From Ichthyophis bannanicus (taxonomy: Eukaryota > Chordata > Amphibia > Gymnophiona > Ichthyophiidae), in assembly GCA_033557465.1 (NCBI GenBank), contig CM066032.1, forward strand, positions 447,142,270 through 447,206,269: a stretch of DNA of 64,000 nucleotides, in the 5' to 3' direction. The notes below the pieces were generated by a model. That model did no database searches. It was not told the origin of the DNA and saw nothing but the letters and a program-made list of their open reading frames with translations. Of the stretch, positions 33,296 to 45,658 are shown in pieces. A program made the position numbers and the translations under genes. Position 1 is the first letter of the stretch. Every line of letters starts with the position of its first letter.

Positions 33296-34824
33296 GCCAC
33301 CCTATGGTGACAGTACCCTGAGGGTGGTTCTGCTGGCAGCACTAATATACAATAAAAATAGACAATGCCTAAGACAGCCCTATCGATGAACCCCACTGTG
33401 GGTTGTGAACCTATGACCTCTGGCTCCATGGGCAGTGAAGTAACCAGTGGGCTAGAGCTGCTAATAAACACCTGGCTGGCTACAGGAGGACTGCACGGCA
33501 CCACACCACATTCTGCTGTGGTTACCAGGGAGATTACATACCACCACCCAACGCACCCTCTAGGGCTCAGGGTGGGGGACAGGATCTCCCGCCAACAGAT
33601 CCACTTTCAACCCCCTGCAATGGTGGCAGTAGAGGGGACCATCACTCCAGTCCTACTAGGGATCAAACACCCTACAGGACAGGCAATGCAGAGCAGTACA
33701 CATCCATAACGCAATAGCAGACAGACGGCAGGTCTGGAAATGCTCAGCTGCCCCCCACCATTATCTGACATTCTCCAGCAGCAAGCCTCCAGCCGCTGCA
33801 CCCTGCACAGTGTTCCAGCAAGACACATACTAGCTGCAGACAGTCCGCCAGCTAGTCCATAGTGCATGGTCCTGGAGGAGATGCATGTATCCAGAACGGG
33901 GATATCAGCATACACACTAAGCAGATAAGTCAGTGATTGGGCCCCAAAAGGAAACCCATAAATATCACATAAGAGAAATTCTATATAGCACTATGGGGGA
34001 ACCTAGCCATGCCATGGTCACTGCTCAGTCAGGGTGAGAGTGACCTCCCAGCAGGACATGCTATGGCCACCCTGTCCATGCAGGTGGTACCGGGCACTAC
34101 AATGTCCGGCCATTGCCCTATGCCCTGTGCAGATGCGGCCAGGCCAGGCCACCCTATCCTAGCTATTCCCACGGTACCTTGCTCCTCATTATGCACATTG
34201 GCAGGCCAATAGTGGCAACAGTGCTAGCAGTGTGGGCTGTGGAGGGTGTTGGCAGCCACCACACACTGGATAGACAGACACACACTCCCCACACCTATGC
34301 CAGCATTGTGCAACTATAGAGGTGTTGGGCAGCCCAGGCCACCACACCAGTCCTGGGCACAGTGCAGGCATGGCCATGGTACGCAATACTGTAGGAGTCA
34401 CCCCCCAGATTGGTAAACACTGTCAGACACAAGACCCGTAGCACACTTCACAAACATCAGAAAGGTTGCTATGATGCAGCTCACTCCGAAAATTGTACTT
34501 AACCTAGGAATTGCTATCTGCCAGTACTCATAGCAACCTTTTGATAGCTGTGTACCATATTCCCAGGTTTAGGGTGGCATTACTAAGGTATGCAAATGCT
34601 AGTATTGGGAGATGCACGCAGAGCCCAAAGTCCTGCCTCTCCAGGAGGCTTTGGATAATGGGGCCTGTGGGTGCGGGTGTGTCTGCCCCTGTTGGCTGCT
34701 GCTTTACGGCAGAGGTTCCCAACTCCAGTCCTGCGGGGCAAAACACTGTTCGGGTTTTCATGCTGTCCCTCATGAATATGCATGAGATACATCTGCATAC
34801 CATGGGGGTGGCGCATAGAAATGC

Positions 34825-35807
34825 GGGCTGTGGGAGGCACCAGCGGCAACAGTTTTAAACCAGCCGCGGGCAGGAAGAAGCCCTTCTCACTCTCAGCTCC
34901 AGCCGAGCGATTTTCCCGCTCCTACAACCTCCGGCCCAATCCGGGCTGTGGGAGGCACCAGCGGCAACAGTTTTAAACCAGCCGCGGGCAGGAAGAAGCC
35001 CTTCTCACTCTCAGCTCCAGCCGAGCGATTTTCCCGCTCCTACAACCTCCGGCCCAATCCGGGCTGTGGGAGGCACCAGCGGCAACAGTTTTAAACCAGC
35101 CGCGGGCAGGAAGAAGCCCTTCTCACTCTCAGCTCCAGCCGAGCGATTTTCCCGCTCCTACAACCTCCGGCCCAATCCGGGCTGTGGGAGGCACCAGCGG
35201 CAACAGTTTTAAACCAGCCGCGGGCAGGAAGAAGCCCTTCTCACTCTCAGCTCCAGCCGAGCGATTTTCCCGCTCCTACAACCTCCGGCCCAATCCGGGC
35301 TGTGGGAGGCACCAGCGGCAACAGTTTTAAACCAGCCGCGGGCAGGAAGAAGCCCTTCTCACTCTCAGCTCCAGCCGAGCGATTTTCCCGCTCCTACAAC
35401 CTCCGGCCCAATCCGGGCTGTGGGAGGCACCAGCGGCAACAGTTTTAAACCAGCCGCGGGCAGGAAGAAGCCCTTCTCACTCTCAGCTCCAGCCGAGCGA
35501 TTTTCCCGCTCCTACAACCTCCGGCCCAATCCGGGCTGTGGGAGGCACCAGCGGCAACAGTTTTAAACCAGCCGCGGGCAGGAAGAAGCCCTTCTCACTC
35601 TCAGCTCCAGCCGAGCGATTTTCCCGCTCCTACAACCTCCGGCCCAATCCGGGCTGTGGGAGGCACCAGCGGCAACAGTTTTAAACCAGCTGCGGGCAGG
35701 AAGAAGCCCTTCTCACTCTCAGCTCCAGCCGAGCGATTTTCCCGCTCCTACAACCTCCGGCCCAATCCGGGCTGTGGGAGGCACCAGCGGCAACAGTTTT
35801 AAACCAA
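34825..35807 (+). promoter_or_regulatory. Tandem 118-bp 5' UTR monomers of L2 copy A
   Basis: Eight full units and a partial ninth, starting at 34825, 34943, 35061, 35179, 35297, 35415, 35533, 35651 and 35769. I see a single difference between units (C to T near 35690). Each holds CCCAATCCGGGC, TTTTAAA and a pyrimidine stretch about 30 nt downstream. Architecture resembles the promoter monomers of mouse L1, but in the L2 group. Confidence 0.85.
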
Positions 35808-36269
35808 CCGCACACAAGCGCGCCCTTAGGCAGAGGCACGATAGGCAAAATCTAACGGTTCCACCCCAAAAGCCATTCTACCAAAGAAGTGACTAAAACT
35901 GAACTCAACAGACCTCGAACCCCATCAAACAAAGCCACCATTGGTATCCAGAGACACGCGGAAGCCCTCAAGCAAGAACACCACACAAATAGCTAGAGCT
36001 CCCCTCGGGTTGAGCTCGCTTCCACTCACAATAGACGCTCTTCTTCCAAAGAACCAAAACATCATATATCGCAGCAAGTATAATGATACCAATCGAACAA
36101 ACATAACCCGATATACACAATATTACTAGACTTATACATGCTGTTCCCATGTTTACTGTGTATTACTGTTGTCAGTAACTTGACTCATATTACCAATAAT
36201 TTAACTCAGTCTAGATGCTTAATCGCTATTAATGCAATACTGAAATATAACCGTCACCAATAACTCACA

Positions 36270-36435
36270 TTGATTTACTGTTGTCAGTATATCTAACTGT
36301 ATTTATTGCTGTCTATATATACACGTGCTATCAGACCTTGATTTACTGTTGTCAGTATATCTAAATGTATTGATTGCTGTCTATAATATACACTTGCTAT
36401 CAGACCTTGTCCACACTTGCTATCAGACCCTGTCC
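36270..36435 (+). repeat. 68-bp direct repeats in the 5' UTR of L2 copy A
   Basis: 'ttgatttactgttgtcagta' recurs at 36270 and 36338 with its following sequence, then a shortened 'cttgctatcagacc' repeat. The 5' UTR of copy B has analogous repeats (52330-52515) with 'tactgttgccagta'. Confidence 0.8.
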
Positions 36436-36500
36436 ACCCTCACATCTTCAACAGAACTCCAATCTTAAAGTTAAACATACAACACAACCTAAATACTAAA

Positions 36501-39500
36501 ATGACTCTTCTAATATCAACTTCCTTCAAATTCCTATGTATATGCATCACAATCATTGCCATAATAGACATAACAAAATGCCTACAGAGCAACAATGAGA
36601 AACCAATCCCAATAATCCAAAATACAATACGTACTGAAAAACCACTGATACCATATAAAGTAGGACCATACCACAAACATAACCAATCTAGACTCATTAA
36701 CATAAATATTACACAACATGATAATACCCCTCAACCACATAATGCACCTATACACACAACTCTCTCATGTCAACTTATAAATGCAAGATCAATGAGAAAC
36801 AAACTGCCTATATTCTCAGACATCCTCACTGACCAGAAGCCAGACTTAATCTGTATAACAGAATCCTGGCTTACAGATTCAGACACAGTTCTCATTAACC
36901 AATTAAAAACACATGAATATGAGATTTTCCACACACACAGAACACACAAAAAAGGAGGTGGTGTCCTTATAATCATAAAGAAAAAACTCAATGCAAAACT
37001 AATAAATTCTTGTAATTCTAACAATATTGATACCCTTACAATAAAAATTAATAACCTGAGGATTTGTTTAATTTATAAACCACCTGAACAGAACATTGAT
37101 ATCACTGATACCTTAATTGAAGTTATGTCATCATCAACAGATGCAAACCCTGTCATCCTGATGGGAGACTTTAATTTTCCCTCAACACATAGTACATACT
37201 CATCACACTTCCTTGACACAGCTACCAACATGGATTTCCATCAAATTATACAAGACCAAACACATATTAAAGGTAAAACACTTGACCTTGTCTTCCTACC
37301 AACCTCTATATACAGACTATTTGACCCCGCAACCCTTAAACACCTACCTGTCCCATGGTCAGACCACTACCTCCTCAAATTTGTAATAAGATTCACCAAC
37401 AACATCCAAAAAAACAACCCACGACCATCACTAATAAATAGATTTAAGAAATTTAATGAGGAGGAATTCCTTGACAACATACTTCCTAATCTATCCCCAA
37501 TAACAACAAATCTTGAAGAAGCAGTGGATAACTGGAACAATATAATCCGTAAGGCAGCAGAATGTAAACCAATAGTAACAAAATGTAATAATAAAAACAA
37601 TAAGACTAAAAATACAGATGCTCCATGGTATAACAACACAATTAAACAAATTAAAAAAAATCTAAGAAAATATGAAAGAGAATGGAGAAATTCCAAATCG
37701 ATATCCACCCACGAAAAATACCTAAACTCACTTACAGAATACAGGAAAGCAATCGACACAGCCAAGAGAAACCATTACTCTAAAATTCTAACTAACTCTA
37801 TGAATCGCCCAAGAGAACTGTTCAGTATAGTCCAGAATTTGACCAACAAAACCCACAACACACATGAAACATCTATTGACATTTCTCCCCAAGTACTAGC
37901 ACAATATTATATAAACAAAACTAAACCACAATTAGAGCCCCCAAAAATATACACTGAGGTGACCCTTAACATTAACGGTACTTGGTCAAACTTTAATAAA
38001 GTAACAAAACTAACTCTCAAAACTATCATATCAAATATAAATACAACAACCTCTTACCTTGATCCTTGTCCAGTAAAATGGATAAAAAAAACTCTCCCAA
38101 CACTCTCTTCCTTCATTCTTCCCATAGTTAACCTCTCATTAAAAACTGGCTACCTACCCCCAACCTTAAAGCATGTCCAAATAAGACCAATTCTTAAAAA
38201 TAAGAACCTTGACAAGACTTCCCCAACCTCTTACAGACCCATCTCAAGTATACCTTTCATGGCCAAACTCATTGAAAAAATAATCCAAATTCAATTACAA
38301 GAATTCATCGATACCATAGACCTCCTTGACGAACACCAATATGGATTTCGTCCACATCACGGAGTGGAAACTCTCCTAACAATACTCATAGACACATTAA
38401 TAAGAGGAACTGATGACCCCACACAAGCATTTATATTAATCTTTTTAGACATCTCCGCTGCTTTTGACAGTGTTAATCATGCGACAATGCTAAGCAGACT
38501 CCAACACATTGGAATAACATCCAATGTACATAATTGGTTTAAATCTTACTTAACAAACAGAACTCAAACAGTGAGAATTGATAATCAAACATCAAATACT
38601 TTTAACCAAACACAAGGCCTTCCTCAAGGATCTGCGCTATCAGCACTATTATTCAATATTTACCTTCAACCAGTCTGCAACATTTTTAAACGCCATGGTG
38701 TACGATACCACATCTACGCCGACGATATTATGTTCTACCTACCATTCAAAATCCCACACCCACCAATTCAACAAATAATAAACTGCTTTAATGACCTAAC
38801 AGCTTGGCTCAAAGACCACAACCTTTATATCAACTTCACAAAAACAGATATTCTCTATGTCACAAGAAACCAAACATATACACCACCAAACACCATCACA
38901 CTAAATAACCATGAAATTAAAACAAAAAAAGAAATAAAATATCTAGGTGTAATACTTGATGACAAACTCAATATGGACGCACATATAAAAAACCTAACAA
39001 AAACTATACATTTCAAAATTAAGATCCTGAAACAATTACGCCCATTAATTCATCTACATGATTTCATATCGATAATACAAGCAATAATTACCCCGCACTT
39101 TGACTTCGCAAACTTAATTCTACAGGGTATCACACAAAAAAACATTAAAAAAATCCAATTAACTCAAAATATAGCGGCAAGAATTATAATGAAAATAAAT
39201 CTAAGAGAGCACATTACACCTATCCTTGCTAAACTCCACTGGCTGCCTATTCATGAACGAATACACTACAAAATACTAGTTACCACCTTCAAACTAATAA
39301 ATAAACTTGCCCCATCAGTACTCAATAACCTAATTTGCACAGAATCAAACAAGAGATTTCAAAGAAGTAGGAATACAAATACAATATCAATACCAAAAGA
39401 TTATAAAAAAGCCAGAAAACTAACCAATAACAGGGCCTTCTCACACTATACACCGGTGCTTTGGAATAACCTACCTGATAGCATTCGTCTACTAACCGAT

Positions 39501-39593
39501 ATCAAAGAATTTAGGAAAAAATTAAAAACACATCTATTTACCTTACATTATACACCCATGGTTGGCCAAACCACACAAATTGACACAGGATAA
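36501..39593 (+). CDS. L2 LINE endonuclease-reverse transcriptase
   Basis: 1030 codons from the ATG at 36501; the frame is open back to an ATG at 36417, but the shared start with copy B (MTLLIST against MSRSNTL) favours 36501. Order: hydrophobic segment (residues about 6-25, FKFLCICITIIAIID), apurinic-type endonuclease (INARSMRNKL, ITESWLTDSD, MGDFNFP, WSDHYL), linker, RT (RPISSIPFMAKLIEK, GFRPHHGVE, FLDISAAFDSVNH, GLPQGSALSALLFN, YADD at 38715-38726), and the C-terminal L2 signature LHWLPIHERIHYK and WNNLPDSIR. The protein nicks target DNA and reverse-transcribes its own RNA. All catalytic motifs I can see are present and there is no stop, so it may be active. Confidence 0.92.
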   Translation: MTLLISTSFKFLCICITIIAIIDITKCLQSNNEKPIPIIQNTIRTEKPLIPYKVGPYHKHNQSRLININITQHDNTPQPHNAPIHTTLSCQLINARSMRNKLPIFSDILTDQKPDLICITESWLTDSDTVLINQLKTHEYEIFHTHRTHKKGGGVLIIIKKKLNAKLINSCNSNNIDTLTIKINNLRICLIYKPPEQNIDITDTLIEVMSSSTDANPVILMGDFNFPSTHSTYSSHFLDTATNMDFHQIIQDQTHIKGKTLDLVFLPTSIYRLFDPATLKHLPVPWSDHYLLKFVIRFTNNIQKNNPRPSLINRFKKFNEEEFLDNILPNLSPITTNLEEAVDNWNNIIRKAAECKPIVTKCNNKNNKTKNTDAPWYNNTIKQIKKNLRKYEREWRNSKSISTHEKYLNSLTEYRKAIDTAKRNHYSKILTNSMNRPRELFSIVQNLTNKTHNTHETSIDISPQVLAQYYINKTKPQLEPPKIYTEVTLNINGTWSNFNKVTKLTLKTIISNINTTTSYLDPCPVKWIKKTLPTLSSFILPIVNLSLKTGYLPPTLKHVQIRPILKNKNLDKTSPTSYRPISSIPFMAKLIEKIIQIQLQEFIDTIDLLDEHQYGFRPHHGVETLLTILIDTLIRGTDDPTQAFILIFLDISAAFDSVNHATMLSRLQHIGITSNVHNWFKSYLTNRTQTVRIDNQTSNTFNQTQGLPQGSALSALLFNIYLQPVCNIFKRHGVRYHIYADDIMFYLPFKIPHPPIQQIINCFNDLTAWLKDHNLYINFTKTDILYVTRNQTYTPPNTITLNNHEIKTKKEIKYLGVILDDKLNMDAHIKNLTKTIHFKIKILKQLRPLIHLHDFISIIQAIITPHFDFANLILQGITQKNIKKIQLTQNIAARIIMKINLREHITPILAKLHWLPIHERIHYKILVTTFKLINKLAPSVLNNLICTESNKRFQRSRNTNTISIPKDYKKARKLTNNRAFSHYTPVLWNNLPDSIRLLTDIKEFRKKLKTHLFTLHYTPMVGQTTQIDTG

Positions 39594-39683
39594 AAACTTG
39601 TAAGATATACACCTGTTCGATCATATATGCACATAATATGATATCATAAGGTGATTCTCATGCGATTCAATCCATAAGTTAAA

Positions 39684-39726
<43 letters not shown>

Positions 39727-39740
39727 ATAAAAAAAAAATC
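39684..39740 (+). repeat. A-rich run in the 3' UTR of L2 copy A
   Basis: About 45 uninterrupted A residues, then A-rich sequence, about 260 bp before the true 3' end. Internal, so not the insertion tail. Confidence 0.85.
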
Positions 39741-41458
39741 TTTGTAAATTTGTATAAAGTTGATGCATTTGTATAAAGTTCTGATACATCCAACTAATCA
39801 AGATGGATGACATCACTGTTAGAATTCTTAATTATACTGTTAAATATAAAAAGTTAACATCTGTTTCATGTAAAACGTCTAGGACATGTACTTTCATGTA
39901 CCTTAACAACTTTTCTGTTCAATGTAAACCGCACTTGATACCTGGGAAAGAGCGGTATATAAATGTGTTCTAAATAAATAAATAAAATAAATAAATAAAT
40001 GCAGCACAGGCATCTTTATCAGAGGCAGCATGGAACCTGAATGGTGTTTGGCCCTCCAGGACTGCATTTGGGAGGCTCTGCTCTAGGTAATGTGCATGTT
40101 TATGGTGTCTGTGCTCTGTAGGGTAAAATGTAAGTGTTTTGGGCATGTTCACGTCATCTGCAAGAAAGGTTCTGTCTGTATTAGCACGTTATAGTAGTGG
40201 GTAAAATATGAGGACTGGGTTGGCAGAAACCACAGCTGGGACTTGACCCTGTGACCTTCTGCTTCTGAATACACTGGTTTTGTGCACTGCACCACCATGT
40301 TATCACAGAGATGGTGCATTCCCTGGTGATACCATGACTGTTGGTCAGACAGGGCCTGTCTGTTGCAGTGCATGGCACCCACCTACACAGGGCTAGGCCA
40401 CGGTCTGCTCTAGGCAGTTGCCACTGCCCCCTCCACCACCAAGATCCCTCAGCCACCATGCTGATATGCCCTTCTGCTGGTGGAGCTGGTGATGCGCAGT
40501 CTCAGGCCATCCAGTGTGCAGGTAGGCGGCTGCCTATGGTGCGGGTTCTGGGGTAGGGGTGCCTGCATAGACGTCCACGCTCCCCCCCAGCCCCGCCTGC
40601 CAATGTTCCGTGCCCTTGGGGGTAGCTGTTGGGTATTATCCCTTGTGACACTCTGGGAAACCCACTCGTGCCCATGTTGGGCCTTCAGCAGTTGCTGTCT
40701 GGCTGCTCCGCTGTTTCAGCATTTGTATGGGCCACCTAGGCATCACCTTAGTCTGCACTGTGGCCCAGCTCCACCACAGCATGTGCCGCCTGCGGCCCTC
40801 TGTATCCCCTTATCCGGCATCTGTCCAGTTTCCGTTCTGACATGCCCGCCCTGCTGTTGCGGGACATGTGCATGCCATAGGAACCCTTCTCTGATGGTGG
40901 AGAAAACCCTGAGCAGTGCTATTTCACTGTGGGCCCATTCACTTTGTATGGGGACAGAGTATAGACCCTTCCACGATTTATATCTGTTCTATGGTGCTTA
41001 CTCGGGGGGAGGGGGGGGTTGATGTTTCTCATTGATACCACTATTGGCCAGCTTGGTTATTGTTTTTTTCCAGTTTGTTGGGGTCATTTTCAGTGTTTCT
41101 GTGCCCTTTTGTTCTGTGCACATGTATCACACTTATCACTTTTTTTGGTTTCCCTGCCTGGGCTGTACATTGCTGACATTTAAATGGTTTCTCTCCCCTT
41201 TAATATGCCTTTAACGGCAGGTTTTCATTCGTGTTGGAATTCAGCTCTGAAAATCAGCGCGTTAGTGTGAAGGGAGCCTCTCCCCGCCCATTGACCCTTT
41301 CTCTCCGCCCTCTCTCCACCTTCTGCGGTGTTTTAACGCGCCGCGGGGCATTACGATAGTTAGCGCATCATAGCACGCGTTATGACGCGCTAACGATCGT
41401 TAACGTTACATAACGCGCGTTATTCACGATTACCACAGTTTAGTAAACATACCCCATA

Positions 41459-42934
41459 GTGTCTGTACCGTCTGTACAGCTAGCCGGAACGACCTCACAC
41501 CACCTCTGCTTCAGCACTATCCGGAAAGCGCCAGAATAGTCAGAAAAAAATGTCAGTAGTGCTATCCATATAGTGCTACTGAAAATTCATGGATAATGGA
41601 CAACTAGTACAGGAGTAGCCAGTATACTGATATATCCTGTTTAATACTGTGCTGATAATGCCTGTTATATTATGGCAAAGATAGTAGAAAAGAACTCACT
41701 GTACCACTTTCAGAGATGCATACTGCAAGACACCCCTTGATTTATTAAAATAGAAAAAAGATTGTAATAGTCGAAGAAGGAAAGTTACTAATGTGTTAAA
41801 GAAATATTGTACTTATTTTGCCAAACAATGTTAAAACGCAAAATCATGCATTATTTAGCCTTAACACACCATTTTTTAGTGCCATGCATGTTAACTAATA
41901 GTAATAAGATATAACACATGTAAATACATGCAACAGAGCTGATGTTTTACAATGTGAATAACAGTTTGTGTTTAATCTTGCAAACTGTTATTATTCACGG
42001 AAAGACTGTTACCTTATGATATGATATGAGGAGATGTTATCTTTACTCCCTGGGAGCACTGGGCTGGTAAAGGATGCCCGATGATCCTGGGGAGCCTCTT
42101 AAAGAGAGTGGTGCTAGAAAAATTTCTCCCCCTGTCCTCTGACAATAACCACCCCTGCCCCCTATTGTGAGACTTCCTCCAGAGGGGCTTTAGCTGTCAA
42201 TCTGAACCTGGGCACTGCCAGGGTAGGAGTGACCATGGATCGTTCTTGTTACCCCACTATTGGAGGGGGCGGGGGGAGGTGGTCTTGAATTAAGAGGTTA
42301 TTTAAACTTGAACCAGCCCTTCAAAAGATAGCAGTGATAGCTGCTGTCTTTGATTCTGTGGCCAGGGACACGCAATCTTCCAGCTGCAGTAGTATGAAAT
42401 GAAATTCACTTTACATCACTAAGCTGTGGTACTGAACTACCGCAGGTTAGTGACTTGCATGGTAATAACTGCCCCTGTTAATGAGCATTTGATGATAAAG
42501 CAGAAGAAAAAGTGTACTTGACTCAGAATACTTCCTCTCTGCTGGTATACTTGGAAGAACAACAGAACTAAGTAATCATGGCAGATTACCATATTCTGCA
42601 TCCCTTACAAAATCAAACCAGAACAAGACCAAGGACAAAACAATAATGTCATGAACACGAAACCTATTCCATATGGCTTCACCATTGATTAAGGAAAGGA
42701 ACACTTCACCTAGGGGGAGCTCGAGAGATACATAACTATTGTTAGTAATATACCGTACTATTGCCAATAATATAAACAGAATATTCCCAAAGGGCGAGTC
42801 CTTCTGTCCTATTTTATATAGGTGACTCCTTTAATCTGTGGGAGTAGATATCTCCAGGGGAAAAAGAGGCAGCAAGATCTCTAGGCTCCTGGATGAGAAA
42901 GGGCTATTGCCTTTCTTCTCTACTGAGGGAGAAT
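41459..42934. other. No gene; possible MITE remnant at the left
   Basis: 41459-41640 may be the right half of a MITE split by copy 3. The remainder, including a G-rich patch near 42265, is unrecognised. Confidence 0.4.
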
Positions 42935-44057
42935 AAGAATGTAAGAACATAAGAAATGCCATAATGGGTCAGATCAAAGTCCCTCAAACCCAATATCCTG
43001 TTTCCAACAGCGGCCAATCTAGGTCCCAAGTACCTGTTGGGCTCCCAAAAAAGTACACAGATTCCATACTGCTTAAACCAGGGTAAGCAGTAGATTTCCC
43101 TGGTTCTCTTTAATAATGGTTTATGGACTTTTCCTCCAGGAACTTGTTCAAACCTTTATTAAACCCAGTAATACTAACAGCTTTTACTACATCCTCTGGT
43201 AATGCATTCATGATTATACGTTCAATGAAAAAAAATGTCTCCTATTAGTCATAAATGAGCTATACTGAAGCTTCATTGTGTGTCCCCAAGTTTTTCTACC
43301 TTTTGAAGGGGTAAACAACTAATCTATGGTTACAATCCATTCATTATTTTATAGATCTCTATCTTATCTTCCCTCAGCTGTCTCTTTTCCAAGTTGAAGA
43401 GCCCTAACCTTTTAAGCCTTTCCTCATAGAGGTATCCTTCCATCTCCTTTACCATTTTGGTCACTCTTCTTTATACCTTTTCTAGTTCTGCTACATCCTT
43501 TTTAAGATATAGTGACCAGAACTTCACAGTATTCAAGGTGTGGTCATACCATGGAACAATATAGAATCATTATAATATCCTTGGTTTTATTCTCCATTCC
43601 TTTCCTTATGATTCCTAACACTCTATTTGATTTCTTGGCCACCGCTGCACACTGAGCAGAGGGTTTCAACGTATTATCCACTATGACACCTAAATCCTTT
43701 TCCTAGGTGGTGGTTCCTAATGTGTAAATTTGCATTGTGTAACCATAGTTTGGGTTCTTCTTTCCTAGGTGCATAACTTTTCACTTGTCCACATTAAATT
43801 TCATCTACCATTTAGATACCCAGTATTCCAATTTATCAAGGTCCTTTTGCAATCTTTCACAATCATCTTGTGTTTTAACAACTTTGAATAATTTTGTCTC
43901 ATCTGCAAATCTGATCACCTCACTTGTTATTTCAATTTCAAGGTCATTTATGAATATGTTAAAAAGCAGCAGGCCCAGTACAGATCTCTGGCGTACTCCA
44001 ATATACTTTTCTCCATTGAGAAAATTGGCCATTCAGCCCTACCCTCTGCTTTCTATC

Positions 44058-44088
<31 letters not shown>

Positions 44089-44318
44089 TTATTTATTAAT
44101 TTTACATAATCAATCCAGACAATAAACATCCTGAATCTGAATCAGAAAACCAATAAAGAAAAAAAAACAAATTAGAAAACCTAGGTCTTCTACAACAACC
44201 AACATCCCTGGTATAGACCACAATAAACAACCCCACAATAAGATCCAAGAATTAAGAAATAAAATACAACACAAAGTGCTATCAAACATACAATGATATC
44301 ATAGGAGCATAGATTGTA

Positions 44319-45593
44319 TTATATGGCAGCCGATGAGGGAATATCCCCACCACCCCCCTTTTCCCTAGACTCAAAAAATTGCAACAGTTGTCTTGGCTCA
44401 AAAAACAAATACTGATTAGAACTTAAATTCACCATACATTTACAAGGATATCTCAACTTAAACACAGCACCCAAGGCAATGGTTCTCTGGCGTAAAGCCA
44501 GGAACCCCTTTCGCCTCTTCTGCGTGTCCCTAGCCAAATCAGGGAAAATTAAAATTTTTGAGCCCATAAACTGGGAGACAGATAACTTGCGGAAATATAA
44601 TCTTAACACAGTGTTTCTATCAGATTCAAAAGCAAACTAAACAAGTAATGTAGCCCTGCTTGTCACCACCTCCAAGGAGGACTCCAGAAAATTTGATAAG
44701 TCAAGTTGAGACGACTCATCTCCCACATTGGGAGCCTGCTGTAACCCAGGACCCAGGGGAGATACTGATACATACTGGGTTCTCACAAGAGGAGGCAGCG
44801 ACTCAGCCGGCATCTGCAAAACCTCAATGAAAAACTTACGGACCAGGTCCATCGAGGCAATCAAAGGTGACCGAGGGAAGTTCAGAAATCTCAAGTTATT
44901 CTTCCGAAGAGAATTGTCCAAATATTCAATCCTTCTTAACTGAACCAACCTGTCCTTCTCATTGACAGCCTTTAAGGACACCAGGTCTTCCACTTTAGCT
45001 TCAAGGGTAGCAACCCTATTACACTGAACCGTAAAAGCAGAATCCAACGAGGAACACTGAACTTTAACAGCTTCCATCTGATGAGCAAAAGAAGTAACAA
45101 AGGGAAGGAGAGTTTGTTGCAAGGCGGAGATAGCTTCCCACAAGCTCTCTAAAGTGACCCGCGCCGGTTTCTCCACCAATCCAGGCAGACTGACTTCCAC
45201 GGGACCATGCAGCCCAGGTGAGAGCTGTTCCACTTCTACACCCACAAGGGGGGAGGAAATCCTTACTCGACCCCCTTCGGCGAACTCACCCACAACTGCC
45301 GTCCCCTTATTCTGCAGAGAGGGAACCCCCGCAGCCGTGGGCAATTCCAAGGCAAGGGAAACACCTCCAGGCTGCACCCTCGTGAGACCGGAGCCAGGCT
45401 GAACTGGCGGCGCTTGCAGGGGACTCAAAAACACCCCTTCAGAGCTCAGGTCCGAGGAACGCTCTCCAGGACCCGCCGAAGCCATAGGCGTCGATGAAAC
45501 GCAAAAAGCCGCTATCGAAGACTGCACCAAGCCTCCAGTCGGGGTCGAAACCTCCGGGGGCTGCTGAGTACGTTGTTTCCGTTTCCTCCCCAT
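44319..45593 (-). pseudogene. L1-type ORF1 protein with one in-frame stop
   Basis: ATG at 45593, frame open for 318 codons, TAG at 44639-44637, then the same frame stays open to 44319 (425 codons in total). N-terminal 130 residues are Pro/Gly/Ser-rich; residues about 150-215 look like a coiled coil (LWEAISALQQTLLPF, VATLEAKVEDL). An RRM-like part starts with RRIEYLDNSLRKNNLRFLNF. The C-terminal domain after the stop has KILIFPDLARDTQKRRKGFL. ORF1p binds L1 RNA as a trimer. One stop in an otherwise open frame suggests recent loss or a source element already carrying it. Confidence 0.8.
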
Positions 45594-45646
45594 CTAGGAA
45601 TGATGCACGTCTGATGCGGAGCACTCCACCTCAGCTTCCTACTCCT

Positions 45647-45658
45647 CCGCCATCTTGG
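45647..45658 (-). promoter_or_regulatory. YY1-type site at the 5' end of the ORF1-only element
   Basis: CCAAGATGGCGG within 16 bases of the element's first base. Human L1 has a YY1 site at the same place that fixes the transcription start; the parallel is inferred. Confidence 0.5.

Larger units (their letters stand above)
34825..39996 (+). mobile_element. Full-length L2-type LINE, copy A
   Basis: 5172 bp: 118-bp monomers (34825-35807), unique 5' UTR to 36500, one long EN-RT frame, 3' UTR with an internal A run, and an L2-type AAATA tail. A target duplication AAATGC lies at 34819-34824 and 39997-40002. The host sequence on both sides rejoins Harbinger-like copy 3, as seen by comparison with copy 2 near 25262. 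No second long frame exists. The intact ORF and near-identical monomers suggest recent insertion. Confidence 0.9.
32630..41455. mobile_element. Long Harbinger-like non-autonomous DNA element, copy 3 (split by L2)
   Basis: Ends GGGGTATGTTTACTAAAC and GTTTAGTAAACATACCCC, with a perfect 3-bp ATA duplication (32627-32629 and 41456-41458). Without the nested L2 (34825-39996) it is about 3.65 kb and aligns with copies 1 and 2. It contains a tRNA-like module with perfect pol III boxes and a 30-bp tandem array, and no transposase. Confidence 0.8.

Noticed and set aside
34825..35807. CRISPR-like or satellite array
   Set aside because: Units are contiguous 118-bp repeats with no variable spacers, and they sit at the 5' end of a LINE inside its target duplication.
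36417..39593. Large host gene of 1058 codons
   Set aside because: Endonuclease and RT motifs, flanking target duplication and L2 tail show it is a LINE.
44637..45593. Host gene for a 318-residue protein
   Set aside because: The coiled coil, RRM and C-terminal order, poly(A) tail and 17-bp duplication identify L1-type ORF1.
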